Shown: positions 8,039 through 16,184 of the stretch, piece by piece | Layout: every line of letters begins with the position of its first letter | Position numbering within the stretch: the stretch's first letter is position 1 | Origin: a virus | Strand: one strand, 5' to 3' | Virus record (IMG/VR): IMGVR_UViG_3300044568_003163 | Span: 140,879 to 204,878 of that record | DNA length: 64,000 bases | Notes under the pieces: model-generated | Database searches by the model: none | Seen by the model: the letters and a program-made list of their open reading frames with translations, nothing else | What the model was told of the DNA's origin: nothing | Position numbers and translations under genes: made by a program

Positions 8039-8323
8039 TTAATATTTAATAATCATCGAAAGGCTGTCACCAACTTCTTTGTTTTCATTTACACGAACCC
8101 AAACATTAGTTCCTTTTAAGTGACATTTCCAATAAGGACTTACCTGTAAAGTATTGTCCTTTCCTGATGCATGATAATCTACGCTATCAATAGCAAAAGT
8201 TTTACTGTTTTCTTTGAATTGATGTTTGCTCGCATTTTCTACGCTAGAAATAAATACTTTCATGCATAAACCTAATGACATTAAACATAACCCAATTAAT
8301 ACCCAAATTGTAGCTCTATTCAT
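8039..8323 (-). CDS. Membrane-anchored hypothetical protein
   Basis: 94 residues: N-terminal hydrophobic anchor (TIWVLIGLCLMSLGLCMKVFI) followed by a periplasmic-type beta-rich domain (SPYWKCHLKGTNVWVRVNENKEVGD). Likely faces the periplasm. Unknown role. Confidence 0.6.
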   Translation of the reverse strand: MNRATIWVLIGLCLMSLGLCMKVFISSVENASKHQFKENSKTFAIDSVDYHASGKDNTLQVSPYWKCHLKGTNVWVRVNENKEVGDSLSMIIKY

Positions 8324-8341
8324 AATTTTCTATTTTATATG

Positions 8342-8839
8342 TTAACCGAATTCAATCATTCCATCCGGATGATTAATCCAAAATTCTTTTAATTTCTCCA
8401 TTCCAAATTCAGAGATTTCACATTTACCTTCAGCATAATCTAAAGTTTCTTGTAAAGAAAACAACATATCATCTGGATATCCGTAGATTCGAAAAAGGTC
8501 GTGAGGTAATTCATCAGTAGATTCATAGAATCCTCGACCTTCAAGATAATAACCTACTTTCATACTCAATTCCATGCTTTTCGAGAATATCCAATCATCA
8601 GTAAATTCTCCTATTTTCAGCATTTCTAACATTTCGGTTAGAGTTGGCTTTTGAGATTCTGCCCATTCCGGAGTCCATTCTGGATATGCCTCGAGTAAAT
8701 CTTGGTCAAAAGATTCTCTATCGTTAATTAGCCTTTCAACAAAGCTCATTTCCTTCTCGTAAGCTTTTACTACTTTTTGTATAGCTTCTTCTCGAGTAAA
8801 TCCTTTTACTTTTTTATGAAACCAAGTATGACATCCCAT
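8342..8839 (-). CDS. MGCHTWF-family phage protein
   Basis: 165 residues starting MGCHTWFHKKVKG. This N-terminus recurs in conserved hypothetical phage proteins; Cys3/His4 and the aromatic residues could bind metal, but no function is known. The rest is helical and Glu-rich (ELPHDLFRIYGYPDDMLFSLQETLDYAEG). A single base separates it from the upstream gene. Confidence 0.65.
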   Translation of the reverse strand: MGCHTWFHKKVKGFTREEAIQKVVKAYEKEMSFVERLINDRESFDQDLLEAYPEWTPEWAESQKPTLTEMLEMLKIGEFTDDWIFSKSMELSMKVGYYLEGRGFYESTDELPHDLFRIYGYPDDMLFSLQETLDYAEGKCEISEFGMEKLKEFWINHPDGMIEFG

Positions 8840-8840
8840 A

Positions 8841-9068
8841 TTATTCAGTTGTTAAGTTTTTAATTTTCTTATAGTTTTTGATAATTCGACCAAATTGTGC
8901 AATTGATATAAAATCTTCGGTAGAAACTTCATCAGGTTTTAATCCATGAGGTGCAGTTTCTGGCATTTTAAATACGATACTACCCTTTTCGAATCTCATT
9001 AAGTCTTCTAATTCGACCATATAAAAATCTGATAGTCTTTCTAATTCCATTAACGTAGGCTCTGTCAT
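8841..9068 (-). CDS. Hypothetical protein, 75 aa
   Basis: Small acidic protein (MTEPTLMELERLSDFYMVELEDLMRFEKG...) ending in a Lys-rich helix. Stop/start overlaps the HD hydrolase gene by one base, so the two are co-expressed from the promoter at 9615. No family recognised. Confidence 0.6.
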   Translation of the reverse strand: MTEPTLMELERLSDFYMVELEDLMRFEKGSIVFKMPETAPHGLKPDEVSTEDFISIAQFGRIIKNYKKIKNLTTE

Positions 9069-9595
9069 TATCTATTGAATTTAAAAGATTTATCTAGATT
9101 GTTTAAATCAAAATCAGCTAGCATGTTATCAGCAGCACCAAAGATTTGTAGCATATCAAAGATTCCTTGGTCTTTCCAATCTTGAATTTGACGGTCACGT
9201 TTTACTGGTCGCATATCACCTAGTTGATGAAATCTCATGTGATTTTTACAAATAAGAGCCACGGTATCTGGATCTGCATTGTTTTGAGTACAAAAAGCTC
9301 TAACTTGCATATTGTCCATAATCAATGTGAATGCAACATCATCATGTCCTGGAGAAGTAGGAAATCCAGTTTTAGGATTTTGTTTTACTGTATCGAATTT
9401 TGCAATATCATGTAGAACTCCTGCCATAATTAAATTAGGATTGCCGGTAGGAATTAGCCTATCCGTAACAATTTGAATGTGATGAAAAGCACTTGGCTCA
9501 GGATGAAAATCCGGACGCTCTCTAAGAAATTTCAATTGCTCTAACTTACGTTTGATAATGTGAGGAGCAGTATCGACGATTTGAGTAAAGTTCAT
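9068..9595 (-). CDS. HD-domain phosphohydrolase
   Basis: 175 residues with the complete HD metal-site pattern: His in AFHHIQIVTD (about 38), His-Asp in GVLHDIAKFD (62-63), His in SPGHDDVAF (84), His in KNHMRFHQLG and Asp in FGAADNM. HD enzymes hydrolyse nucleotides or cyclic nucleotides, or act on tRNA CCA ends; the substrate cannot be read here. First gene after a terminator/operator/promoter module, so it heads a transcript. Confidence 0.85.
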   Translation of the reverse strand: MNFTQIVDTAPHIIKRKLEQLKFLRERPDFHPEPSAFHHIQIVTDRLIPTGNPNLIMAGVLHDIAKFDTVKQNPKTGFPTSPGHDDVAFTLIMDNMQVRAFCTQNNADPDTVALICKNHMRFHQLGDMRPVKRDRQIQDWKDQGIFDMLQIFGAADNMLADFDLNNLDKSFKFNR

Positions 9596-9614
9596 AATAG
9601 TTTTATTTATAAGA

Positions 9615-9674
9615 CAAATATAACAAAAAACCTCGATACTAGAAAATATCGAGGCTTAAAGTTGTTAACAATTT
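9615..9674 (-). promoter_or_regulatory. Operator-type promoter module 1 (TTGTTAACAACT ... TATATTTG)
   Basis: On the minus strand a TTGTTAACAACT box (9658-9674) lies 39 bp (reference base to reference base) upstream of a Bacteroidetes-type -7 element TATATTTG (9615-9622), 20 bases before the HD gene start. Same arrangement as eight other modules in the window. Confidence 0.75.
9624..9654 (-). terminator. Rho-independent terminator
   Basis: Eight-base-pair stem CCTCGATA/TATCGAGG with an 8-base loop, followed on the minus strand by a run of six T. It ends the transcript of the 9674-10252 gene and sits between operator and -7 box of module 1. Confidence 0.8.
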
Positions 9675-10252
9675 TACAAGCTTAGCAGCAAGTATTTTAG
9701 TTGTTGTTCGGTCAGATTGTATCTGCTTTCACCATATACATAATCAATATAGAAAAAATGATTAGAAGGAAATGACATTGGCATAACTGGTATTATATCT
9801 GAAGCGAGAGATTTAGCAGATCCTCGGAGTCTTTCAGCTCTTTCTAATGCCCGGTTTTCATCTATTTCGGATTGATTAAATTTTAGCCATTGTTTCATCC
9901 ATTGATTAATTACCGAATTGTTACATTCAGTAAATTCAATATCAACTTTAGCAGTCATTACATTTTCAAAATTTTCAACTGGCTCAAACTCATTACCTAA
10001 ATCACTAAAGGCTTGTATAAATCGCCAATGAGTAATAATTGACTTTATAGAATCAAAAGAGATTTGACCGGTAGATAGTAAAGTAAACATTGGATTTCCA
10101 TCTACTCTAGAATTACCAATAAATTCTACTTTAAATTCTTGACCTGATCGAGGCATTTGGATATGTCGATACTTTCCTTTTTGTGTATCTAAAAGCTCCC
10201 AGCCATATTTATATTTGACCGGAACTTTTATTTTAATGACTTTATTGAACAT
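9674..10252 (-). CDS. Hypothetical protein, 192 aa
   Basis: Beta-rich N-terminal half (KVIKIKVPVKYKYGWELLDTQKGKYRHIQMPRSGQEF) and an N-rich, charged middle; no recognised domain. Followed directly by the terminator at 9624-9654. Unknown function. Confidence 0.6.
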   Translation of the reverse strand: MFNKVIKIKVPVKYKYGWELLDTQKGKYRHIQMPRSGQEFKVEFIGNSRVDGNPMFTLLSTGQISFDSIKSIITHWRFIQAFSDLGNEFEPVENFENVMTAKVDIEFTECNNSVINQWMKQWLKFNQSEIDENRALERAERLRGSAKSLASDIIPVMPMSFPSNHFFYIDYVYGESRYNLTEQQLKYLLLSL

Positions 10253-10263
10253 GACTTTTTATT

Positions 10264-10803
10264 TTATTCGTCCCATTCAACTGATGGACATTGTTTTTCG
10301 TAAACCGCTTTGATGTACTCAATAATCATCCATTTTTTTTCTGGTCTAGGTTTTCTACTAATAATATAACCATCTTCATCTCTAATAACCAAAGCTTCAT
10401 ATTGACGATTTTCATAGTCAGTGTGCAATTTCATTCCATACCATACTAATCCAACGATTACTGCTATTGCCACCACCATACAACCTAAAAATGCCATATT
10501 TTCTAAGACTGAATTTTTAGTAAATGTTATAAATAGACTAGCTAATGAAACTAGTGGAGTTAGTACACAAAATATGCAAATCCACATAAAAGCACCACAT
10601 GCCATTTTAGCAAATAGATTGGCGTTCTTAAATTCATAAGATTCCCATAACATCCAAGGCAATCCAAGGACTACCGTTGGCAAAATTAGCATATACATGG
10701 CCACTACTTTCCAAAAGTAAGGACATAAATTATTAGGCATTTTGTCTTCGTTATAGAACCAACGATACAACCTAGATGTGTAAGAAGATTTTTTTAATTT
10801 CAT
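10264..10803 (-). CDS. Integral membrane protein, three TM
   Basis: 179 residues with hydrophobic segments around 28-52 (FWKVVAMYMLILPTVVLGLPWML), 65-95 (MACGAFMWICIFCVLTPLVSLASLFI) and 100-125 (MAFLGCMVVAIAVIVGLVWYGM), then a charged cytoplasmic tail. Overlaps upstream gene by 4 bases. No family recognised. Confidence 0.65.
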   Translation of the reverse strand: MKLKKSSYTSRLYRWFYNEDKMPNNLCPYFWKVVAMYMLILPTVVLGLPWMLWESYEFKNANLFAKMACGAFMWICIFCVLTPLVSLASLFITFTKNSVLENMAFLGCMVVAIAVIVGLVWYGMKLHTDYENRQYEALVIRDEDGYIISRKPRPEKKWMIIEYIKAVYEKQCPSVEWDE

Positions 10804-11525
10804 AATAGGGATATTAATAAGTATTCTTTTGGTAGGCCGTTAATTTTTTCACCACCAAATTTAATGATTGTTGAAGCCGGATATTCAATAGTTGAACCAG
10901 ATTTTATCATATCTCTTAAATTACTGTAAGGATCGTGTATAGTAGCAGTATTGATATTTGTATTGCAACCAGCGATTGGAGCATTACTAGAACCTGTCAA
11001 ATTATTATCTAAATAATTTTCAAAATCAACTTTAACATTATCGTAAGACTTAACATTTGAATCGACATAATCTTTCGTAGAAAATAAATCAGCAAAATTT
11101 CTTTCGGTCATTTTATCAAATTCTAAATCTGCGTGATTAGTCCAATCAGTTTCATCGGTTACCGACATCGAGAAAAACTCAGCAGTTCGCAAAGAATTTC
11201 CTCTTTGATTATTACCTATATTGGCAACATCAACAATGATTTGTAGTTTTTCTGCTCGGCTATTCCAACTACCATTAATCTTCTTGTTGAATGCGTCGAT
11301 TTGTCCATATAGACCTCTGCCAATTTTCATAGGTCTTCCACTACTTCGATTTGAAGATTCCGGAAGAACTAACAATGTATCACAGCTAAGCAAATCATCG
11401 TGACTGTACTTAGTTGTACCTTTGTACTCTACTATTTCAATAGGTAGAGTTTTTAAATACGATCTAACTCGCTCCACCAAATGTGGCGAAGCGTTATTAG
11501 ATTTCGCAAAGTATACTCTTTTCAT
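10800..11525 (-). CDS. Unknown protein with Rossmann-like, deoxyribosyltransferase-like N-terminus
   Basis: 241 residues. N-terminal pattern KRVYFAKSNNASPHLVERVRSYLKTLPIEIVEY, then LLSCDTLLVLPE and IGRGLYGQIDAF, resembles the small Rossmann-type fold of nucleoside 2-deoxyribosyltransferase/TIR-like proteins (opening strand, strand-Asp, then a G-x-G-x-x-x-x-I helix). The C-terminal half is Asn/Asp-rich and unrecognised. The fold resemblance is my inference and needs structure prediction. Confidence 0.6.
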   Translation of the reverse strand: MKRVYFAKSNNASPHLVERVRSYLKTLPIEIVEYKGTTKYSHDDLLSCDTLLVLPESSNRSSGRPMKIGRGLYGQIDAFNKKINGSWNSRAEKLQIIVDVANIGNNQRGNSLRTAEFFSMSVTDETDWTNHADLEFDKMTERNFADLFSTKDYVDSNVKSYDNVKVDFENYLDNNLTGSSNAPIAGCNTNINTATIHDPYSNLRDMIKSGSTIEYPASTIIKFGGEKINGLPKEYLLISLL

Positions 11526-11531
11526 AACTGA

Positions 11532-11885
11532 TTACTCAGCTGAATCAGTAAACCATTCTTTAACGATAGCTTCTGCTTCGCTAAGTTCGATGCCTTTCAA
11601 TTTGATTTGCATCTTTAAAGAGTGCAATTCAGCAACCCATTTAGTAGCATCGAAGTTTTTTGCACCTGGTCTCAAAGAGTCAGATGTTTCTGGAGCCATA
11701 TCAACTAAGTTGTTGATTTTGAATTCCAAATTCAATTTTTCCTTTTTCAATTTGTCAACTAATCCACTAGCTTCTAAAGATGCTAATTGTGACAGGTTTG
11801 ACGCTCTTGTTTCTTTGATTGTTGAATCCGAAGCACTCAAGTTTTGAGTAAATTTGTTTCCTTTTAATTCTGGTGATTTTCCCAT
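11532..11885 (-). CDS. Coiled-coil hypothetical protein, 117 aa
   Basis: Mostly helical with a heptad-like region SGLVDKLKKEKLNLEFKINNLVDM and a second helix HSLKMQIKLKGIELSEAEAIVKEWF. No signal or TM. First gene after the GAAACT/CATATAATA promoter at 11917-11946, so its expression probably follows the phage sigma factor; a structural or scaffolding role would fit but is unproven. Confidence 0.6.
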   Translation of the reverse strand: MGKSPELKGNKFTQNLSASDSTIKETRASNLSQLASLEASGLVDKLKKEKLNLEFKINNLVDMAPETSDSLRPGAKNFDATKWVAELHSLKMQIKLKGIELSEAEAIVKEWFTDSAE

Positions 11886-11916
11886 GATTTTCTTTATTTA
11901 ATTTGTTAGATTTGAT

Positions 11917-11946
11917 TATTATATGTGAATTTGTTTTATTAGTTTC
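11917..11946 (-). promoter_or_regulatory. ECF-type promoter GAAACTAA-N13-CATATAATA
   Basis: Minus-strand -35-like GAAACTAA and -10-like CATATAATA separated by 13 bases, about 32 bases before the ATG at 11885. Four other sites in the window share both boxes and exactly this spacing. Confidence 0.7.
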
Positions 11947-11963
11947 TGCCTTTAACTTTATTG

Positions 11964-12521
11964 TTAATAATTAACTTCAACTCCTAAGAAGAAGCTTAAA
12001 TCTGAAGGACTTGGCTTCATATGGATTGATTGTTCCGGAAAGTGCCATACTTTGCCTTTTGAATCCGTAATGTCAAATTTGCCATTTACATAATCCACAA
12101 TTTCATCAACGGTAAATTCTTTAATGGTTTGACGATATTGGTCAACTACTAAAATTCCTCGAAAAGTTTCGTGCATTTTTAAAATACCACCTTCGGAATT
12201 TAGTAAGTCAAGCGTTTCTAATTTTTTACTTTGCATATTTTGTGTTTTTAATGGGTTGCTTAGAATTACTCTAAGTTTTTCGTTTAATTGACTATTCAGT
12301 TCTCCGGATATATCATGAGCATCTCGATCACCACTCATCCATCTACTATCAAACATCTCATCATACAACCAAATTAATTTTCGGCAATTACATCCTTGCT
12401 GAACTGTTTTGCAGGCTTCAATATTTCTACTGATCCAAAGGCCGATGTCTCTTTTATTTAAAGCAACATGTGGCTTGACATTACTCTGGTTTTCCAATTT
12501 GTCTGTAGATTTTTTCAACAT
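11964..12521 (-). CDS. Hypothetical protein, 185 aa
   Basis: Soluble protein. Middle segment CKTVQQGCNCRKLIWLYDEMFDSRW contains three Cys close together (possible metal site). The C-terminal part FTVDEIVDYVNGKFDITDSKGKVWHFPEQ is beta-rich. It overlaps the 3' end of the Thg1-like gene by 41 bases. An alternative later start would reduce the overlap, but the first Met within 25 residues is the annotated one. Confidence 0.55.
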   Translation of the reverse strand: MLKKSTDKLENQSNVKPHVALNKRDIGLWISRNIEACKTVQQGCNCRKLIWLYDEMFDSRWMSGDRDAHDISGELNSQLNEKLRVILSNPLKTQNMQSKKLETLDLLNSEGGILKMHETFRGILVVDQYRQTIKEFTVDEIVDYVNGKFDITDSKGKVWHFPEQSIHMKPSPSDLSFFLGVEVNY

Positions 12522-13356
12522 AATTTTTGTCTTGAGTTAGTATTGGCATTTCGTTATCAATAATCCATTTAGAACGATAATAGAATTCATAAGGTGTCTC
12601 TCCTGTAACCTGGTCCATATACATATGTTCACGACCTTCAGGAATTTGTACTCCAAATGATTTTTCGCCTTTCTTTTTATAGAAGGTATCTCTCGTTTTA
12701 ATGATAGCAGCACCTCTTTTAAATCGAGTAGGAAAGTCATTCCAATTAACACCTTTGTCCATCATCAGATCTTGCATTTTGTCACACTTAACTCCATGAA
12801 GTTGAGATGTTGAAAACATAGATTGAGCTGCCATAGAAACTGAGTTTCTAGTTGCATCTTGTTGTCTCCAAATAAAGTAATTAACTACCTCATCGATATG
12901 AGGTATTACAAATACTCTCGCATCGAATGTTGCAAGTGGAATTTGTTCAATGTCTTCAGTATCAAGAAGTACTTTTGAAGTAGCTCTCATAGTTCTTAGT
13001 TGATTGAATTTTGCAGTTGCAAGTGAAGCTGCAATTGAGCACATTTTCTGTAGATTGTAATCAAACCATGCAGATGTGTCTTTAGTATCATAATCAGTCA
13101 ACCAGATTGAAATCTCATCGGATTGAACATAACCCATCTTAGCACCTTGAATGTTTTCACATAGGTACTTAGTGGTTTCATTCATATCATCAAGAAGTCC
13201 TTGGTCATATGGCTTATTAAGTCCACGAGTGTATGTATGAAATGCTTTTCCATCAATACGAATCAGTATGTTGTTTCTACGAGTTAGATATGTTCTAGTC
13301 CTATCTTCATAGAAGGACTTCATTCTATCTCCTAGTGAGTCTTTTGATTTTTTCAT
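12481..13356 (-). CDS. Thg1-like 3'-5' nucleotidyltransferase (tRNA-His guanylyltransferase family)
   Basis: 291 residues. NNILIRIDGKAFHTYTRGL (catalytic Asp about 35) and AKMGYVQSDEISIWL (Asp80/Glu81) are the two metal-binding motifs of the Thg1 palm. SIAASLATAKFNQL and RDATRNSVSMAAQSMFS follow as in the family. Thg1-like proteins add nucleotides to RNA 5' ends in the 3'-to-5' direction, maturing tRNA-His or repairing damaged tRNA 5' ends. In a phage, repair of tRNAs cut by host defence nucleases is a plausible role (inference). Confidence 0.92.
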   Translation of the reverse strand: MKKSKDSLGDRMKSFYEDRTRTYLTRRNNILIRIDGKAFHTYTRGLNKPYDQGLLDDMNETTKYLCENIQGAKMGYVQSDEISIWLTDYDTKDTSAWFDYNLQKMCSIAASLATAKFNQLRTMRATSKVLLDTEDIEQIPLATFDARVFVIPHIDEVVNYFIWRQQDATRNSVSMAAQSMFSTSQLHGVKCDKMQDLMMDKGVNWNDFPTRFKRGAAIIKTRDTFYKKKGEKSFGVQIPEGREHMYMDQVTGETPYEFYYRSKWIIDNEMPILTQDKNYVEKIYRQIGKPE

Positions 13357-13374
13357 AATAGTTATATGATTAAT

Positions 13375-13629
13375 TTAGAAAGGTAATTCATTAATAGGAA
13401 ACACATGACATGCATTTACTGATACTTTTCTTGATTCAGGAGTAAAAGGTTTATCAATTACACCCCAAAGTCCTTTACGAGTTTCTACATTGTTTAATCT
13501 TACCTTATGAGTTTCCTCATTTACTGCTTCGGCTATTCCTTTAGCAATCCACACATGTCCGCTTGATTGCTGTGAATATCCATAAAGTCTACCGATTTCA
13601 ATGTCGTTTCCTAATGCGTCTTTTGCCAT
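13375..13629 (-). CDS. Hypothetical protein, 84 aa
   Basis: Small beta-rich protein (GNDIEIGRLYGYSQQSSGHVWIAKGIAEAVNEETHKVRLNNVETRKGLWG) that looks like a KOW/SH3-type barrel. It overlaps the HNH-like gene by 19 bases. Function unknown. Confidence 0.6.
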   Translation of the reverse strand: MAKDALGNDIEIGRLYGYSQQSSGHVWIAKGIAEAVNEETHKVRLNNVETRKGLWGVIDKPFTPESRKVSVNACHVFPINELPF

Positions 13630-13967
13630 TCTGATAATTTTGTGTGGAGTTGTTCTATCTCCAAGTTAGTTAAATTTGATTTTTTACCGTTGATGTCTAC
13701 CGTGCAGGCAACAACGTTATTGTCTAAATAGCCAATAGCTGAATCTACCCTATCAATACTTCGACTTAAGAGTCCGTCTGGTTCAAATTTCACACCCGTA
13801 TAGAAACATCTCTTAGTGGTAAGTAGTTTCTTAACTGCTCTAAATGATAGGTTAAATTCGATTCCTCGTGAACCTGCAGATTGATGCAATTTGATGAGCT
13901 TATTTGCTATGTCTAGATCCGTAAGTATTTCCTTAGGTTCAGATTTTATTTTATCAGCTTTTGCCAT
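13611..13967 (-). CDS. HNH-like small nuclease domain protein
   Basis: 118 residues from the ATG at 13967; a longer reading from 14063 would overlap the lipoprotein gene by 95 bases, so the shorter start is preferred. The block RCFYTGVKF...RSIDRVDSAIGYLDNNVVACTVDINGKKSNLT has the order C-x-x-T-G, D-R-[ILV]-D, G-Y, N-x-x-x-A-C, N-x-x-K-S of compact HNH-like phage proteins. A His nucleophile position is not obvious, so activity is uncertain. Confidence 0.6.
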   Translation of the reverse strand: MAKADKIKSEPKEILTDLDIANKLIKLHQSAGSRGIEFNLSFRAVKKLLTTKRCFYTGVKFEPDGLLSRSIDRVDSAIGYLDNNVVACTVDINGKKSNLTNLEIEQLHTKLSEWQKTH

Positions 13968-13968
13968 A

Positions 13969-14211
13969 TTATTTAATGTTTTCCTCGTAAGTTGTTTTAC
14001 CAGATTTTTGAGAAGATATCGTTTCACCTTTTGATGTAAAATAATGCCAACGATTTCCATCAATAAATCGATAAACCTTTACACCGTCTTTAGTAAACAG
14101 ATATTCAACATGAAAGCCATTGCCTTCTATAGATGTTGATTGTGCTGGTTTGTAGTCCATGCAAGATGTTGCTAATACTGCAACCGCAAATAATAAGATT
14201 AGATTTTTCAT
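13969..14211 (-). CDS. Small lipoprotein (DUF4884-like)
   Basis: 80 residues with a lipoprotein signal (MKNLILLFAVAVLATSC, lipid attachment Cys17). The mature part FHVEYLFTKDGVKVYRFIDGNRWHYFTSKGET matches a small Bacteroidetes/phage lipoprotein family annotated as DUF4884. Likely anchored in a membrane facing the periplasm; superinfection exclusion is possible but unproven. Confidence 0.75.
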   Translation of the reverse strand: MKNLILLFAVAVLATSCMDYKPAQSTSIEGNGFHVEYLFTKDGVKVYRFIDGNRWHYFTSKGETISSQKSGKTTYEENIK

Positions 14212-14762
14212 TAGTTTAATTTTTTAAAAAAGTTAATATCTTCAAATTCTTCGGTTAATTGTAGCATTTTATAGATTTCATCGAGTTCGTCTTTAGTTAA
14301 ATCGTTAATAGATTTACTATCAGATTTGTCCTTAGAAAAGATTTCATGTTTGTGAATGAATGCCGAAGTTACTCGTTGCATTTCTTTCGCTTGTTCCTTA
14401 CGTTTTTTCATGATTGCTCTACGTAATTCTAAACGGTAGATTTCCCATCGTTCGCTAAAATTGTACCATTCAGATTCATTCATTTCAGTAGCATACATTC
14501 CTTTACCTCTACATTTATTTGCAGTAAAATCAGAACCTACAATCGAAGCAACTAAATTGACCATCATTTGTTTATTGTCAAGTGTTACTTTATAAATGAT
14601 ACGTCTGGTTCTAGCTTCTGGTGCTACATCGCTGATTCGTAAGTCGTACTTTTCTAAGAATGCAGTTAGCATTTTAGTAGCAGTTTCTTGTTCACCACCT
14701 ACTCCTTGAACTGCAAGTGCATGAAGTTTTTGTCCTAATTTGATAATTTTTTCTGTTGCCAT
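14211..14762 (-). CDS. DUF2786-type protein
   Basis: 183 residues. N-terminus IIKLGQKLHALAVQGVGGEQETATKMLTAFLEKYDLRISDV is the DUF2786 helical motif. It is followed by a strand-rich part (RIIYKVTLDNKQMMVNLVASIVGSDF) and a basic helix RLELRRAIMKKRKEQAKEMQR. The family is frequent in phages; molecular role unknown. Shares its last base with the lipoprotein start codon. Confidence 0.7.
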   Translation of the reverse strand: MATEKIIKLGQKLHALAVQGVGGEQETATKMLTAFLEKYDLRISDVAPEARTRRIIYKVTLDNKQMMVNLVASIVGSDFTANKCRGKGMYATEMNESEWYNFSERWEIYRLELRRAIMKKRKEQAKEMQRVTSAFIHKHEIFSKDKSDSKSINDLTKDELDEIYKMLQLTEEFEDINFFKKLN

Positions 14763-14764
14763 GA

Positions 14765-14887
14765 TTACGAATTTATAGCTTTACAAACCCATGATTGAGA
14801 AACATTAAGTCGAGATGCAATAACTGAGGTTGTAAGATTTTCGTTGAAGAACAAATCTTTGGCCATTTGTGTTTTTGTGATTTTCAT
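14765..14887 (-). CDS. Very small helix-turn-helix protein, 40 aa
   Basis: ATG at 14887, stop at 14765. Sequence starts MKITKTQMAKDLFF and continues LTTSVIASRLNVSQSWVCKAINS, a textbook helix-turn-helix (I-A-x-x-L-x-V-S-x-x-W-V/T-x-x-x-I). It heads the transcript from promoter module 2 and lies two bases before the DUF2786 gene. A DNA-binding regulator of the local operator promoters is an attractive but untested idea. Confidence 0.7.
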   Translation of the reverse strand: MKITKTQMAKDLFFNENLTTSVIASRLNVSQSWVCKAINS

Positions 14888-14912
14888 ATTTGTATTAGTT
14901 TAATTTGATATA

Positions 14913-14970
14913 CAAATATAAGCAAAAAACTCGACATTAAAAAATGTCGAGTCATAAAGTTATTAACAAT
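14913..14970 (-). promoter_or_regulatory. Operator-type promoter module 2
   Basis: TTGTTAATAACTTT box (14956-14970 on the minus strand) and -7 element TATATTTG (14913-14920) at the 39-base spacing. Drives the HTH and DUF2786 genes. Confidence 0.75.
14924..14952 (-). terminator. Rho-independent terminator
   Basis: Ten-base stem ACTCGACATT/AATGTCGAGT with six following T on the minus strand; ends the 14971-15927 transcript and lies inside promoter module 2. Confidence 0.8.
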
Positions 14971-15927
14971 TTATCTTCGACTGTAGACTTTTTGCATTTC
15001 TTCGTAAGTCTCAAATATATTATCAGTAGGTTCTTGCTTATTTGAATAAATTTCAATAGCTAGATTTTCTTTGATATATTGAACTGCATTCTTACGAATA
15101 TCTACTTTACCCTTTTGAATGTGTGCATATCTATTATAACCTGCGATTTCAAAATTAGTTAAACTTTCTTTGACTTCTCTTCTGTGGTCATTTTTTAACT
15201 TACAATTTGAGTATCTCGAAGTGTACATCAAATTACGAAGTAACTCTATGTTTGTATCTGTATTTGTAAATTGAGGATTCACTCTTTCGCCTTGGTCTTT
15301 ATCTGAAGCCAAGTAATTTTCTTTAACTACTTTGTTTGATAGAGGATAGTCATCAAGTCTGAATTTACCGTTTGGCATTTCATAAGCAAAGAATGCTCTT
15401 TCAGGAGTTTCATCGATATATTTTAAATGCGTTGTGGTTCGAGAATATCCATAACCGTATTGAATCTTCGTACTTAAGGTAGCAATATTGAATGTTCCGA
15501 GGTAAACCATTACGTTACCTTGCTTACAAATTGCACTAATTACTCTATCGCCTGGAGTTAATTGCTTAACTGAATAAGTTTTAGCTTCTTCTTTCTCTTT
15601 TTTGTCATGAAGCATTTCCATGTAATCTAAAGTATCAGCTCTCACTAAGACCATTGAACCACCTTGCATAATTTCTTCAACAAAAGTAATAGGATTCTTA
15701 ATTACTCCATACTCTAATTGTATTTTGTCAAGCGGCAATTGGTAAAAATCTACCCAAATGTTTTTTGGTAAGTCCGGATGAGCCAATTGAAATCCTTGGT
15801 CATTCCATGAAACGATTTTGACATCGGTCATTGGTTCGTTCTTGAAAGGCACTGTATTTTTGTCCTTTGTTTTACGTACTCTTAAACCGATATGTACGTC
15901 TTTTAAAATTCGATAGCTACAATTCAT
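14971..15927 (-). CDS. Hypothetical protein, 318 aa
   Basis: Soluble protein; ATG at 15927 is preferred because it lies just past the upstream stop (15932), whereas 15951 overlaps it. It contains LTPGDRVISAICKQGNVMVYLGTFNIATL (beta-barrel-like) and a region ERVNPQFTNTDTNIELLRNLMYTSRYSN. A C-terminal AVQYIKENLAIEIYSNKQEPTDN follows. No recognised domain. Directly followed by the terminator at 14924. Confidence 0.6.
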   Translation of the reverse strand: MNCSYRILKDVHIGLRVRKTKDKNTVPFKNEPMTDVKIVSWNDQGFQLAHPDLPKNIWVDFYQLPLDKIQLEYGVIKNPITFVEEIMQGGSMVLVRADTLDYMEMLHDKKEKEEAKTYSVKQLTPGDRVISAICKQGNVMVYLGTFNIATLSTKIQYGYGYSRTTTHLKYIDETPERAFFAYEMPNGKFRLDDYPLSNKVVKENYLASDKDQGERVNPQFTNTDTNIELLRNLMYTSRYSNCKLKNDHRREVKESLTNFEIAGYNRYAHIQKGKVDIRKNAVQYIKENLAIEIYSNKQEPTDNIFETYEEMQKVYSRR

Positions 15928-15931
15928 ATTT

Positions 15932-16183
15932 TTAGTTTTCTTGAATTCCAAATGTTAAACCTCTATTATACCATCCGCTTCCAGATAGGCAATACTTGAC
16001 ATCATCTTTGTAATAAGTCATCCAAAAATCCCAATCCCATCCATTTGAATCAAAATCACCTTCCTCAAATCCATTCTCTTTAAGTATTTTAGAAGCTTCT
16101 TCCGGTGACATTAACGTCGATGTTTTAAATTCAGTTATCTCTCCAGTTAAAACTTTAAGCAATTGTTCTTTAAACTCTTCCAT
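15932..16183 (-). CDS. Hypothetical protein, 83 aa
   Basis: Start at 16183 chosen because it follows the upstream stop (16185). Aromatic-rich middle (FDSNGWDWDFWMTYYKDDVKYCLSGSGWYNRGLTFGI) suggests a compact beta fold. No family recognised. Confidence 0.55.
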   Translation of the reverse strand: MEEFKEQLLKVLTGEITEFKTSTLMSPEEASKILKENGFEEGDFDSNGWDWDFWMTYYKDDVKYCLSGSGWYNRGLTFGIQEN

Positions 16184-16184
16184 A

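Noticed and set aside
12537-12752. Alternative minus-strand frame inside the Thg1-like gene
   Set aside because: Lies wholly inside the strongly supported Thg1-like reading frame.
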